Below, in pieces: positions 47,801-56,420 of a DNA stretch of 64,000 bases. This DNA comes from G963675935 sp963719005 (lineage in GTDB: Bacteria; Planctomycetota; Planctomycetia; Pirellulales; Thermoguttaceae). The stretch spans positions 310,001-374,000 of the forward strand of contig CAVRAR010000005.1 of NCBI GenBank assembly GCA_963719005.1, given 5' to 3'. Each line of letters begins with the position of its first letter. Position 1 is the first letter of the stretch. The notes under the pieces were generated by a model. It had not been told where the DNA came from and ran no database searches. It saw nothing but the letters and a program-made list of their open reading frames with translations. The position numbers were made by a program, and so were the translations under genes.

Positions 47801-48490
47801 ATGTCTCTCCTTCGCATCGAACACGTTGCCAAGCAGTATCCCACCCGGAGCGAGCCGCTGGTGGTGCTGCGCGACGTGTCGCTGGAGTTGAATCGCGGGC
47901 AAAACGTGGCGATCCTCGGGCCGAGCGGCTCGGGCAAGAGCACGCTGCTGAGCATTATCGGCGGCTTGGAGCCGCCAAGCAGCGGCCGCGTCGTGCTCGA
48001 CGATCAAGACCCGGCCACACTCCCCGAGCCCGCGCTGGCGGCGTTCCGCAATCGCAAGATCGGCTTCGTTTTTCAAGACCATCACCTGCTGCCGCAGTGT
48101 TCCGTGTTGGAGAACGTGCTGACGCCGACGGTGGCCGGCCGGGCGGACGTCGCCCGCCGCACGTCGAGCGCGGCCGGATGCTGTTGGACCGCGTGGGCCT
48201 GGGCGATCGGCTCGATTATCGCCCGGCCGAGCTTTCCGGCGGCGAGCGGCAGCGGGCGGCCCTGGCGCGGGCGATGATCTGCACGCCGCTGCTGGTCCTG
48301 GCCGACGAGCCGACCGGCAACTTGGACCGCACCACCGCCGCCCGCGTCGGCTGAGTTGCTGCTGGAGCTTCAACGGCAGGAGCAAACGATGTTGATCGTC
48401 GTCACGCACAGCCAGCGGCTGGCCGGATTGATGGGGCGACGACTGGAGTTGGATGACGGAACCCTTAAGGAAATGACGAAATCCGAATGA
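47801..48490 (+). CDS. LolD/MacB-type ABC transporter ATPase, two frameshifts
   Basis: About 229 residues after repair. ATPase of lipoprotein-release/MacB type: GPSGSGKSTLLSIIGGLEPPSSG (Walker A), FVFQDHHLLPQCSVLENVL (Q-loop), LSGGERQRAALARAM (signature), LVLADEPTGNLD (Walker B) and LIVVTHSQRLA (switch His). A missing C near 48152 and an extra G near 48349 cancel out in length. It pairs with the FtsX-type permease encoded next, to export lipoproteins, peptides or signals from the inner membrane. Confidence 0.9.
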
Positions 48491-48598
48491 CGAAAGAATA
48501 ACGAAGTTTGAAGCTCGAATGACGAAGGCTTGGCAGCAATCTGTTCGTCATTTGTCATTCGTGCTTCTTTCGTCATTCGTCATTCGGATTTCGTCATT
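48472..48598. repeat. Family M inverted repeat
   Basis: AATGACGAAATCCGAATGAC (left) and GTCATTCGGATTTCGTCATT (right) are exact reverse complements over 20 bases; degenerate copies of the unit fill the space between. It reaches into the end of the ATPase gene and ends 9 bases before the permease ATG. Confidence 0.85.
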
Positions 48599-48607
48599 AG
48601 CCCTGCC

Positions 48608-51600
48608 ATGTCCTCTCTTCGCCTGACCCTCGCCTCGCTCGTCTACCACCGGCGCTCGAACCTCGCCGTGGCGTGCGGCGTTGCGGTATGCACGGCGGTG
48701 CTGGCCGGGGCGCTGTTGGTGGGCGATTCGATGCGGGAAAGCCTGCGGCGACTGACGCTCGACCGCCTGGGTCGAATCGACGAGGCGTTGGTGACAAGCC
48801 ACTTCTTCCGGGCGGCATTGGCCGATGAGACTGGCAGTGGGGCAGACATTCCTGTCTGCCCTGCAACCCAAAAGGGAGAAAGCATCAGCGAGCAAGGTGG
48901 CAGACAGGAATGTCTGCCCCACCCATTGTTCGCGCCCGCCATTCTGCTGCAAGTAAGTCTGGAAAACGCCGATCCGCAGTCGCTACGTCGTGCGAATCGC
49001 GTGGAGTTGGTCGGCTGCGATCAGCGTTTCTGGCAGTTGGGCGCCGGCCAGCCGCAGCGGCTGCCGGGGCCACGCGAGATCGTGCTGAACCAGCCGGCGG
49101 CCGAACGGCTCGGCCTGCGCGTGGGCGATGCCGTGCTGCTGCGCTTGCCCACGCTCGCCGCGATTCCCGCCGACAGTGCGTTGGGCAGAAAGCGGGAGAC
49201 CGTCCGCACGCAGCGGGTGACGGTGAGCGAAATCATCGCCGCCAAGGGGTTGGGCGCCTTCAGTCTTCGCCCCACGCAACGCCCGCCGCAAAACGCGTAC
49301 GTGTCGCTCGATTGGCTCGCCGAGCGGCTCGATCAAGCGGGGCGAGTCAATGCGATCCTTGCGGCGGGCGAGAACCGCCGGCCGTTGGCCCCTAGCTATT
49401 CCGATTATGGATTGCGCGTCGAACGCACGCCGTTGGGCTACTGGAACATCACCTCCGACCGAATGATGCTCGATCCGGCGACGGAGCGGGAACTGCTGAA
49501 GGGGCTTCGAGCGATCCCGAACGTCCGCCTCGACGTTCAACCGGCGATGACCTATCTGGCCAACACGTTGGCGTGCAACGGCCGCGAAGTGCCGTATTCG
49601 ACAATCACCGCCATCGACTTCGCCGAGCAACCGCCGCTTGGCCCGTTTCGCTCGATCGAGGGAAAACCGCTGCCGCCGCTGGGCCGCAATGAAATCGCAC
49701 TGAACTCTTGGGCCGCCGATCAGTTGCACGCCCGCGTGGGCGATACCGTGCGATTGGCATACTTCGAGCCGGAGAGCCTCGACGGGCAAGTGCGAGAGAA
49801 GACGGCCTCGCTGCGTCTGGCGGCCGTCGTGCAACTTGCCGGCGCGGCCGACGACCGGGCGCTGGTGCCCTCGGTCAAGGGCATGACCGATGAATTGACG
49901 ATGGCCGAGTGGGATCCGCCCTTCCCCTTCGACGCCAAACGCATCGGCCCCGACGATGAGAAGTATTGGAATCGCTACGGTCCGACGCCCAAGGCGTTCG
50001 TGTCGCTGGCAACAGGCCGGCATCTCTGGGCCAGCCGCTTCGGACAAACCACCTCCCTCCGCGTAAACATCGAAAAACAGCGGGCTGGGCACTTCAGTGC
50101 CCAGTCGAAGGCCCAGTCGAGTCCCCCGTCAATCGACGTTAAAGACCAATTACGCCAGCATCTCGATCCCGCGGCACTAGGTTTCGCATTCCAGCCGATT
50201 CGCCAACAGCAATTGGACGCATCGAAGGGCGCGACGCCGTTCGGCGTCCTCTTTCTTTGCTTCAGTTTCTTCATCATTGCCGCCGCCGTCATGCTCATCT
50301 CCTTGCTGTTCCGGCTGGGGATCGATCGCCGCGCCGCCGAGATCGGAACGCTGCTGGCCATCGGGCTGACGCAACGGCAGGTGCGGCGAATGCTGTTGGG
50401 CGAAGCAGTCGCCGTGGCGGCCGTCGGCAGCCTGTCGGGGCTGCTCGCCGGAATCGGCTACGCCGCGCTGATGCTGCTAGGGCTGCAAACCTGGTGGCTC
50501 GCCGCTATCGCAACGCCCTTCTTGCAGCTTCACGTCACGGCCACAAGCCTGGCGATCGGCTGCGCGAGCGGAGTGGCCGTGGCCGGCGGGACCATTTGGC
50601 TATCGTTGCGAAGGATCGCCCGCGTGCCGCCGCGCCGACTTCTGGCCGGGGCGACCTCGCGCGAGAGTCGCTGGCTCGTAGTTTGTCGAATTGGCCGATG
50701 GGCTCTCTTGGTCGAACTCGCTCTCGTCCTGCTTACGGTAGCGCCGACTGCTCTACTCCTGCTGACTTGCCTCGGCAAACAGTCGCAGACCGTCATGTTC
50801 TTCGCCGCTGGAGCGATGGCGTTGCTAACGCTGCTCGCGCTGGTCTGGTTTCGCTTGTGGAGAGGCATGACCGGCCAGGCGGTCGCGGCCGGCCGCGGAA
50901 ATCTCCCGCGAATGGCCCTGCGCAACGCCGCGCGGAATCCCGGTCGCAGCACGTTGACCATCGGGCTGGTGGCCGCGGCGGCGTTTATCATCGTGTCGAT
51001 GGACGCGTTTCGCCTCGATCCGACCCAGCAGACCCCCACGTTGTATTCCGGCAACGGCGGTTTCGCCCTGGTGGCCGAAAGCGATCAGCCGATCCTGCGA
51101 GATCTCAATTCGCCGGACGCCCGAACGACCCTGGGCTTTTCGGAGAAGGACGAGAAATTACTGGCCGGCAGCAAGATCGTCTCGTTGCGAGTTCACGGCG
51201 GCGAGGACGCGAGCTGCCTGAATCTCTATCAATCGCGGCAACCGCGCGTGCTCGGCGTTCCGCGGCAGTTCGTCGAGCGCGACGGATTCGCGTGGGCCGA
51301 CCAACCGCGGGATTGCTCGAATCCGTGGCAGTTGCTTGAAGTCGTAGAGCAGCCGTCCCGGCTGCAAGAGGCGGCAGGCAGGACGCCGGTACCACAATCG
51401 GCCGTGCCGGTCATCCTGGAAAAAAACACGGCCAATTACGCACTGAACTTGTGGGGCGGGCTCGGCGAGACCTTCCAAATCAACGACGGCCGCGGCAATC
51501 CCGTTCGACTCCGCGTAGTCGCCTTGCTGGCCGACAGTATCTTCCAAGGTGATCTATTGATGGACGAGTCGGCCTTCTTGCGGCTCTTTCCCGACACGAG

Positions 51601-52129
51601 CGGCTGCCGTCTCTTTCTCGTCGAGACTCCGCCCGAGCGAACCGCAGCGGTGAAAAAGGCGTTGGAGCGATGCCTGGGCGAGTACGGCTTCTCGGCCGAA
51701 ACGACCGGCCGGCGTCTGGCCGAGTTTCTCGCCGTGCAGAACACGTATCTCTCGACCTTCCAGAGTCTCGGCGGACTGGGGCTCTTGTTGGGAACCTTCG
51801 GGTTGGCAGCCGTGCAGTTGCGAAACGTGTCCGAGCGGCGCAGCGAACTGGCGCTGCTCCGCGCGACGGGCTTCCGCCGCGCCACGCTCGGTTGGCTGGT
51901 TCTTTTGGAACACGCGGTGCTGTTGACGGCCGGCTTGAGCGTCGGCACGTTGGCGGCGTCGCTGGCCGTGCTGCCGCACCTGCTCCACCGCGGCGCCGCC
52001 GTTCCCTGGGCGTCGCTGGCCGGCACGTTGATCGCCGTGCTGGTCGTAGGTCTCGCTGCCGGAGTTCTTGCCGTTCGCGCCGTCGTACGCGCTCCCCTGT
52101 TGGCTGCACTACGTGAGGAACGAGGCTAA
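48608..52129 (+). CDS. FtsX-type ABC permease with two core domains
   Basis: 1173 residues. An N-terminal transmembrane helix (SNLAVACGVAVCTAVLAGALLV), a large periplasmic domain, a first FtsX core near 570-740 (RRAAEIGTLLAIGLTQRQVRRMLLGEAVAVA), further helices and a second periplasmic part, and a C-terminal FtsX core (SERRSELALLRATGFRRATLGWLVLLEHAVLL). Works with the upstream ATPase. Two inserts come from palindromes: residues about 77-105 (GADIPVCPATQKGES... RQECLPH) from family G and about 492-499 (AGHFSAQS) from the 23-bp family H. No frameshift over 3.5 kb. Confidence 0.9.
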   Translation: MSSLRLTLASLVYHRRSNLAVACGVAVCTAVLAGALLVGDSMRESLRRLTLDRLGRIDEALVTSHFFRAALADETGSGADIPVCPATQKGESISEQGGRQECLPHPLFAPAILLQVSLENADPQSLRRANRVELVGCDQRFWQLGAGQPQRLPGPREIVLNQPAAERLGLRVGDAVLLRLPTLAAIPADSALGRKRETVRTQRVTVSEIIAAKGLGAFSLRPTQRPPQNAYVSLDWLAERLDQAGRVNAILAAGENRRPLAPSYSDYGLRVERTPLGYWNITSDRMMLDPATERELLKGLRAIPNVRLDVQPAMTYLANTLACNGREVPYSTITAIDFAEQPPLGPFRSIEGKPLPPLGRNEIALNSWAADQLHARVGDTVRLAYFEPESLDGQVREKTASLRLAAVVQLAGAADDRALVPSVKGMTDELTMAEWDPPFPFDAKRIGPDDEKYWNRYGPTPKAFVSLATGRHLWASRFGQTTSLRVNIEKQRAGHFSAQSKAQSSPPSIDVKDQLRQHLDPAALGFAFQPIRQQQLDASKGATPFGVLFLCFSFFIIAAAVMLISLLFRLGIDRRAAEIGTLLAIGLTQRQVRRMLLGEAVAVAAVGSLSGLLAGIGYAALMLLGLQTWWLAAIATPFLQLHVTATSLAIGCASGVAVAGGTIWLSLRRIARVPPRRLLAGATSRESRWLVVCRIGRWALLVELALVLLTVAPTALLLLTCLGKQSQTVMFFAAGAMALLTLLALVWFRLWRGMTGQAVAAGRGNLPRMALRNAARNPGRSTLTIGLVAAAAFIIVSMDAFRLDPTQQTPTLYSGNGGFALVAESDQPILRDLNSPDARTTLGFSEKDEKLLAGSKIVSLRVHGGEDASCLNLYQSRQPRVLGVPRQFVERDGFAWADQPRDCSNPWQLLEVVEQPSRLQEAAGRTPVPQSAVPVILEKNTANYALNLWGGLGETFQINDGRGNPVRLRVVALLADSIFQGDLLMDESAFLRLFPDTSGCRLFLVETPPERTAAVKKALERCLGEYGFSAETTGRRLAEFLAVQNTYLSTFQSLGGLGLLLGTFGLAAVQLRNVSERRSELALLRATGFRRATLGWLVLLEHAVLLTAGLSVGTLAASLAVLPHLLHRGAAVPWASLAGTLIAVLVVGLAAGVLAVRAVVRAPLLAALREERG
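48837..48922. repeat. Palindromic element, family G, inside the permease gene
   Basis: GTGGGGCAGACATTCCTGTC pairs with GACAGGAATGTCTGCCCCAC; each arm is also a small palindrome (GGCAGACA/TGTCTGCC). Centre of about 35 bases. Translated in frame in the periplasmic part near the first helix. Confidence 0.9.
50082..50104. repeat. 23-bp palindrome, family H, inside the permease gene
   Basis: GGGCTGGGCACTTCAGTGCC then CAG, identical to the reverse complement of 23221-23243 in larB, but read in a different frame. Confidence 0.85.
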
Positions 52130-52153
52130 TAAGTGTTAGAAAATGATTTGGAA

Positions 52154-52220
52154 ATAGCCGGGAGCTAACAGTTCCCGGATCGCATTCATGGGTTTTCACC
52201 CATTCCGGGAGTTGTCGGCT
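52154..52220. repeat. Family P palindromes
   Basis: ATAGCCGGGAGCTAACAGTT then CCCGG, followed by the hairpin ATGGGTTTTCACCCAT and CCGGGAGTTGTCGGCT, which mirrors the left unit. Lies between the permease gene and the alkaline phosphatase promoter. Confidence 0.65.
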
Positions 52221-52240
52221 TCTTGCTATTGTGACATACT
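52212..52240 (+). promoter_or_regulatory. Weak candidate promoter of the alkaline phosphatase gene
   Basis: TTGTCG at 52212-52217, 17-bp spacer, CATACT at 52235-52240, about 40 bases before the ATG. No Pho box recognised. Confidence 0.3.
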
Positions 52241-52280
52241 GTTGTGGGATCGATGAACACTTCCAGATCGAGAGACACCT

Positions 52281-53747
52281 ATGCATCGCAACCAGTTGTG
52301 TGGAATTCGGCAGTTTGGAATCGTTCTGGCCGTTGCGGCGGCAGCCGTCCTGCTGACCGCCGACACGGCATGGGCCGCCAAGAACGTGATCCTCATGATC
52401 ACCGACGGCGGCGGATGCAACACTTGGCTGGCCACTAGTCTGTATCAGGGGAAGCTGGGCAAGCAGGTCTACGACCAGCCCGGCTGGCAACTCCTCGGTT
52501 GTTCCACGTATCCGCTAAATCTCTCCACGAAGCCCACGGGCGATGAGACGCAAGATCGGGAATTGATCTACGATTCGCTGAAGGCGTGGGACGCTACTTC
52601 GGTTGAGTACAAGAAAACGAAGAGTTTTGCGGGCTACGTTTATCTGACGACGACCCCGACCGACTCGGCCGCCGCCGCCACGGCCATGGCCACCGGGCGA
52701 AAGACCTACAACAACGCCATCAATTGGTCGAACGACAATCGGCCCTTGCGCGGGCTTTCGATCGCCGAAATCGCCAAGGCCCGCGGCAAGTCCACCGGCG
52801 TCATTACTACCGTGCAATGGAGCGACGCTACGCCGGCGGGCCTCGGCGGCGCTCATAGCGTCACCCGAAAGAACCACGTCCAAATCGCCAACGAAATGCT
52901 CGACGGCGGCTGGCTCGACGTGATCATGGGCGCCGGTAATCCCGATTTCGACAACGACGGACACGCCTTGCCCGCCGACGCAAAACGCAATTACGAGTGG
53001 GTCGGCGGCGAGGAGACTTGGAAGTCGCTCAAGCGGGGAAAGACCGGTTGGAGGCTGATCGAGGGCAAGGCCGATTTTGCGGCCCTCGCCTCCGGCCCCG
53101 CGCCGCCGAAGGTCGTGGGAACGGCGCAGGTCGCCAACACGCTGCAAGAAATGCGCGGGCGTCCCATGACCGCCGAGAAGACCGACATTGTCGCCACGCC
53201 CGAAGATGCGTTCACCGTCCCCTTCAACCAGAACGTCCCTTCGTTGACGACGATGACCAAGGGGGCGATCCATTGCCTCGGCCGCAATCCCGCAGGCTTC
53301 TACCTAATGATCGAGGGGGGCGCAGTCGATTGGACCAACCACACCGGCCAACGGGGACGGATGATCGAAGAGCAGATCGATTTCGTCAAGGCCATCGAGG
53401 CCGTCGTCGATTGGGTTAATAAGTACAGCAACTGGAACGACACCCTGCTGATCCTCACCGCCGATCACGAATGCGGCATGCTCTGGGGACCACAATCCGA
53501 CCGGGTGGCGTTCGATCCGATCGAAGACCACGGCCCCGGTCGTATGCCGGGGATGAAGCACAATAGCCACTGGCACACCAACAGCCTCGTGCCGCTCTAC
53601 GCCTGCGGCTGCGGCAGCGAGCGATTCGCCAAACTGGTGAAGGGAACCGACGCAAAGGCCGCCGCCGTCTGGCGGTTCTCCGGCAAGTACATCGACAACA
53701 TCGATATCTTCACGGTGATGAAGGAAGAAGTCGGCAGTGGGCAGTAG
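52281..53747 (+). CDS. Secreted alkaline phosphatase (PhoA family)
   Basis: 488 residues with signal peptide (FGIVLAVAAAAVLLTADTAWA). Metal and catalytic residues are visible: Asp in LMITDGGG, nucleophile S129 in TPTDSAAAATAMATG, Glu/Asp in MIEGGAVDWTNH, DH in LILTADHECG, and His in HNSHWHTN. It releases phosphate from periplasmic monoesters. The last residues (VGSGQ) and stop lie in the minisatellite at 53730, so the natural end has probably been replaced by repeat sequence. Confidence 0.93.
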   Translation: MHRNQLCGIRQFGIVLAVAAAAVLLTADTAWAAKNVILMITDGGGCNTWLATSLYQGKLGKQVYDQPGWQLLGCSTYPLNLSTKPTGDETQDRELIYDSLKAWDATSVEYKKTKSFAGYVYLTTTPTDSAAAATAMATGRKTYNNAINWSNDNRPLRGLSIAEIAKARGKSTGVITTVQWSDATPAGLGGAHSVTRKNHVQIANEMLDGGWLDVIMGAGNPDFDNDGHALPADAKRNYEWVGGEETWKSLKRGKTGWRLIEGKADFAALASGPAPPKVVGTAQVANTLQEMRGRPMTAEKTDIVATPEDAFTVPFNQNVPSLTTMTKGAIHCLGRNPAGFYLMIEGGAVDWTNHTGQRGRMIEEQIDFVKAIEAVVDWVNKYSNWNDTLLILTADHECGMLWGPQSDRVAFDPIEDHGPGRMPGMKHNSHWHTNSLVPLYACGCGSERFAKLVKGTDAKAAAVWRFSGKYIDNIDIFTVMKEEVGSGQ

Positions 53748-53966
53748 CCAGTCGGCAGTGGGCAGTAGACAGTAGGCAGCAAACAGTGTAAAGTCGGCTC
53801 GTTTCTGCACTGCCGACTACCCACTGCCGACTACCCACTGCCGACTGCCCACTGCCGACTGCCCACTGCCGACTGCCCACTGCCGACTGCCCACTGCCGA
53901 CTGCCGACTGCCGACTGCCCACTGCCGACTGCCCACTGCCGACTGCCGACTGCCCACTGCCGACTA
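53730..53966. repeat. Family N minisatellite, inverted arrays
   Basis: Units of CCACTGCCGACTG (13-17 bp variants) are repeated about a dozen times. The left part (53730-53790) is in the opposite orientation (GTCGGCAGTGGGCAGTA) to the right part (53810-53966), so the whole can fold into a large hairpin. It begins inside the alkaline phosphatase gene and ends at the stop codon of the moxR gene. Confidence 0.92.
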
Positions 53967-54968
53967 CTACTCCGCCTTTTCCGGCACCTTCTCCAACAGT
54001 TCGAGCAGCACGCGGTCGGGCTCGATCCCTTCGGCCTGGGCCTCGAAGTTCAAGAGGATCCGATGCCGCAGCGCCGGCAGATAGACGCGGCGGACGTCCT
54101 CGAAGCTGACGTTGTATCGCGCGTCCAACAGCGCGCGAACTTTCGACGCCAACGCCAACGCCTGCGCCGCCCGCGGACTGACGCCCCAGCGGATGTACTG
54201 GTTGGTGATCGGCGGGGCGAACGGCCCTTGCGGATGCGTGGCCAGCGTCAGCCGCACGATGTAATCCCGCACGTGATCGGCCAAGATCACTTCGCGCACC
54301 AGCTCCTGCCAGCGAAGAATCTCCGGCCCGTCCATCACCCTGACCGGCTCGATCATCTCGCCGCGCGTGGTCCGGTCGACGATCGAAGCCAGTTGCGCCC
54401 GATCGGAGTAACCGACCATCAGTTTGAAGAAGAATCGGTCCAATTGGGCCTCGGGCAGCGGGTAGGTGCCCTCCTGTTCGATCGGGTTCTGCGTGGCCAT
54501 CACGAAAAACGGCTGCACGAGTTGGTATCGCTTGCCGGCGACCGTGACCGAGCCCTCCTGCATCGTTTCGAGCATGGCAGACTGCGTTTTGGGCGTGGCG
54601 CGGTTGATTTCGTCGGCCAGGCAGATTTGCGTGAAGATCGGCCCCTGCTGGAACTCGAAGAACCGCTTGCCGCCCTCGGTTTCCATCACCATGTTCGTGC
54701 CGAGAATGTCGGCCGGCATCAGGTCGGGCGTAAACTGGATGCGGTTGAACTCCAGGCTCAATGTCTTGGCCAGCGTGCGGACCAGCAGAGTTTTGCCCAA
54801 GCCCGGCACGCCTTCCAGCAGGCAATGTCCTCCGACGAACAGGCAAGTCAACACGCCGTGGACGATGTCGTCATGTCCGACGATAACCCGGCCGATCTGC
54901 TCGCGGACGGCCGTGTAACGGTCGACGAACTCGCGGGCGCGGCGTTCCATGGTTTCAGCAATGCTCAT
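53967..54968 (-). CDS. MoxR-family AAA+ ATPase
   Basis: 333 residues. Walker A in LLEGVPGLGKTLLVRTLA, Walker B in ICLADEINRATPKTQSA, sensor region in FVMATQNPIEQEGTYPLPEAQLDRF, and the lid domain with YIRWGVSPRAAQALALA. MoxR ATPases act as chaperones for VWA-domain partners; a double VWA protein is encoded 1.5 kb upstream on the same strand. Its start overlaps the preceding zinc-ribbon membrane protein gene by 14 bases. Confidence 0.93.
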   Translation of the reverse strand: MSIAETMERRAREFVDRYTAVREQIGRVIVGHDDIVHGVLTCLFVGGHCLLEGVPGLGKTLLVRTLAKTLSLEFNRIQFTPDLMPADILGTNMVMETEGGKRFFEFQQGPIFTQICLADEINRATPKTQSAMLETMQEGSVTVAGKRYQLVQPFFVMATQNPIEQEGTYPLPEAQLDRFFFKLMVGYSDRAQLASIVDRTTRGEMIEPVRVMDGPEILRWQELVREVILADHVRDYIVRLTLATHPQGPFAPPITNQYIRWGVSPRAAQALALASKVRALLDARYNVSFEDVRRVYLPALRHRILLNFEAQAEGIEPDRVLLELLEKVPEKAE

Positions 54969-55608
54969 GGTGAATCCTTGTTTCCGTTGGTTGAGTCCTA
55001 AACGAAGTTATCAGTTTGACAATGTAAATCGGAATCCAGACGAGGAGACAGGCCAAATCGAACAACAGAGTTGTCAACTGAAGCAAAAAACAGCCGATAG
55101 ATGCAAGTCCGACTGTCCACATGGAAATGAGGCGCAACGGGCCGGGCTCTCCCGTGGTCATAGGGTCGAACTTAGCCAGTAGTATTGGCAGGAGCATTAA
55201 CATCCCTGAAATGAAATAGAACGGGCCCCAAGACTCCACCCGGAACCCCATAAAGTCGTGTGATGCGCGGCCATGATTCCACATCCTTCCCAGTACCCAG
55301 CATGTTGTTCCCGCGGCAATCCAACTGCTGCCTGATGGGATGAGAAAGGCGCTAGGCAAGACAAAACAGTCATACAAACACACGATACAAAGATACATCG
55401 CGAGGACCGGCAAAGCGACACCCAAAGGCGCGACAATCCAACCCTTTCCGGAAAAACAGTAGCCCGTAGTGCCGAGCACAAAGCCACGACCGCCGACCGC
55501 ACCGTTTACCCGCGCGCCGCAATACGGGCAGCCGCCGGCCTTTCTCCAGAGTTCCGATAACGGTTCTCCGCATTCGGAACAGATCGATTGGCGTCCTGTG
55601 GTGGTCAT
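54955..55608 (-). CDS. Zinc-ribbon multi-pass membrane protein
   Basis: 217 residues. An N-terminal zinc ribbon (C10, C13, C27, C30) precedes about four to five hydrophobic helices (VAPLGVALPVLAMYLCIVCLY, ISGMLMLLPILLA, WTVGLASIGCFLLQLTTLLFDL, LVWIPIYIVKLI). Not recognised beyond this. It overlaps moxR by 14 bases and so is probably co-translated with it. Confidence 0.7.
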   Translation of the reverse strand: MTTTGRQSICSECGEPLSELWRKAGGCPYCGARVNGAVGGRGFVLGTTGYCFSGKGWIVAPLGVALPVLAMYLCIVCLYDCFVLPSAFLIPSGSSWIAAGTTCWVLGRMWNHGRASHDFMGFRVESWGPFYFISGMLMLLPILLAKFDPMTTGEPGPLRLISMWTVGLASIGCFLLQLTTLLFDLACLLVWIPIYIVKLITSFRTQPTETRIHHEHC

Positions 55609-55641
55609 GCGTGATGTTCTTGCGGAGAGCTTGCACGGGTT

Positions 55642-55766
55642 CAGAGGCGTTTACGCCTCTTTCCGGCGCAGCCGATATTCGGCCCGGCATTTATGCCGGG
55701 TTTTGGGTAGCGCCACAACCTTCCCCTTTTTTGTTGTGTAGCCATGTCAGCCCCGTTCACGGGGCT
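55642..55766. repeat. REP-like palindromes, left of RAYT (family C)
   Basis: Three short perfect palindromes: AGAGGCGTTTACGCCTCT (55643-55660), CCCGGCATTTATGCCGGG (55683-55700) and AGCCCCGTTCACGGGGCT (55749-55766). The last overlaps the end of the RAYT gene. Confidence 0.8.
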
Positions 55767-56208
55767 CCTGCCTTTCGGTCGATTCCACTTCGGTGATACG
55801 TTCCAACCGCTCGTACACTTTCCCGCTGGCGTGATGTTCTCGCTGGTCGCGCACGTAGCCTTTCACCCATTCCAAATCGCGCGTGCCGAAAGTGACGGCG
55901 CCGTATCCGGCCTGCCACTCCAACACCTTTCCGCGCAATCCAAGTTGCTCATTGACCTCGTGGGAGGATGCCCCTTCGAGTTGGCCAACAAACTCGCTGA
56001 TTAAGAGCGTGGGTGGTATGGTAACCACTACGTTCATGTGGGTTTCCGTGCCGCCGATCTCGTGGACGAACGCGCCGGGAGCGTTGATGATCTTCTGTTT
56101 CACATAACGATGAGCGAGCCCCTCCACCTGCGGAGTCAGCAGTGGAAGGCTGTTCTTCGTGTGCCACGTCAGGTGGAGGTTGATCTCGCTGTAGCAGTTG
56201 CGGCTCAT
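55747..56208 (-). CDS. RAYT / IS200-like Y1 transposase with altered HUH motif
   Basis: 153 residues of the Y1 (IS200/REP-associated) transposase fold: NLHLTWHTKNSLPLL, a central GGTETHMNVVVTIPP, LLISEFVGQLEGASSHEVNE and GYVRDQREHH with the likely nucleophile Y118. The canonical HUH pair is changed: H57-M58-N59 replaces His-hydrophobic-His, which may weaken metal binding. Palindromes of the same design flank it on both sides (55642-55766 and 56228-56350), as REP sequences flank RAYT genes in REPtrons. It may mobilise or have mobilised REP-type elements. Confidence 0.8.
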   Translation of the reverse strand: MSRNCYSEINLHLTWHTKNSLPLLTPQVEGLAHRYVKQKIINAPGAFVHEIGGTETHMNVVVTIPPTLLISEFVGQLEGASSHEVNEQLGLRGKVLEWQAGYGAVTFGTRDLEWVKGYVRDQREHHASGKVYERLERITEVESTERQEPRERG

Positions 56209-56227
56209 AATGTGCTCGGCGAGCAGG

Positions 56228-56350
56228 ACGCCCGTAAACGGGCGTGACAGTCAGAACACAAAGACTATGGTTGTGGTTGTCGCGATTGCCCACCCGGCAT
56301 AAATGCCGGGCCGATTACCGCCTGCGGCGGAAATGCCCGTGAACGGGCAT
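56228..56350. repeat. REP-like palindromes, right of RAYT (family C)
   Basis: ACGCCCGTAAACGGGCGT (56228-56245), CCCGGCATAAATGCCGGG (56293-56310) and ATGCCCGTGAACGGGCAT (56333-56350). The middle one is the same element as 55683-55700 with the loop reversed, so the RAYT gene is flanked by inverted copies. Confidence 0.82.
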
Positions 56351-56420
56351 AATACGATGGCAACCACATCGCTGTATTTTAACGCTATTGCTTTCCTACG
56401 TTTTCCTACAGTTCCCCACG

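Noticed and set aside
53730..53966. Possible CRISPR array
   Set aside because: Units of 13-17 bp are directly adjacent, with no spacers and no cas genes; it is a minisatellite.
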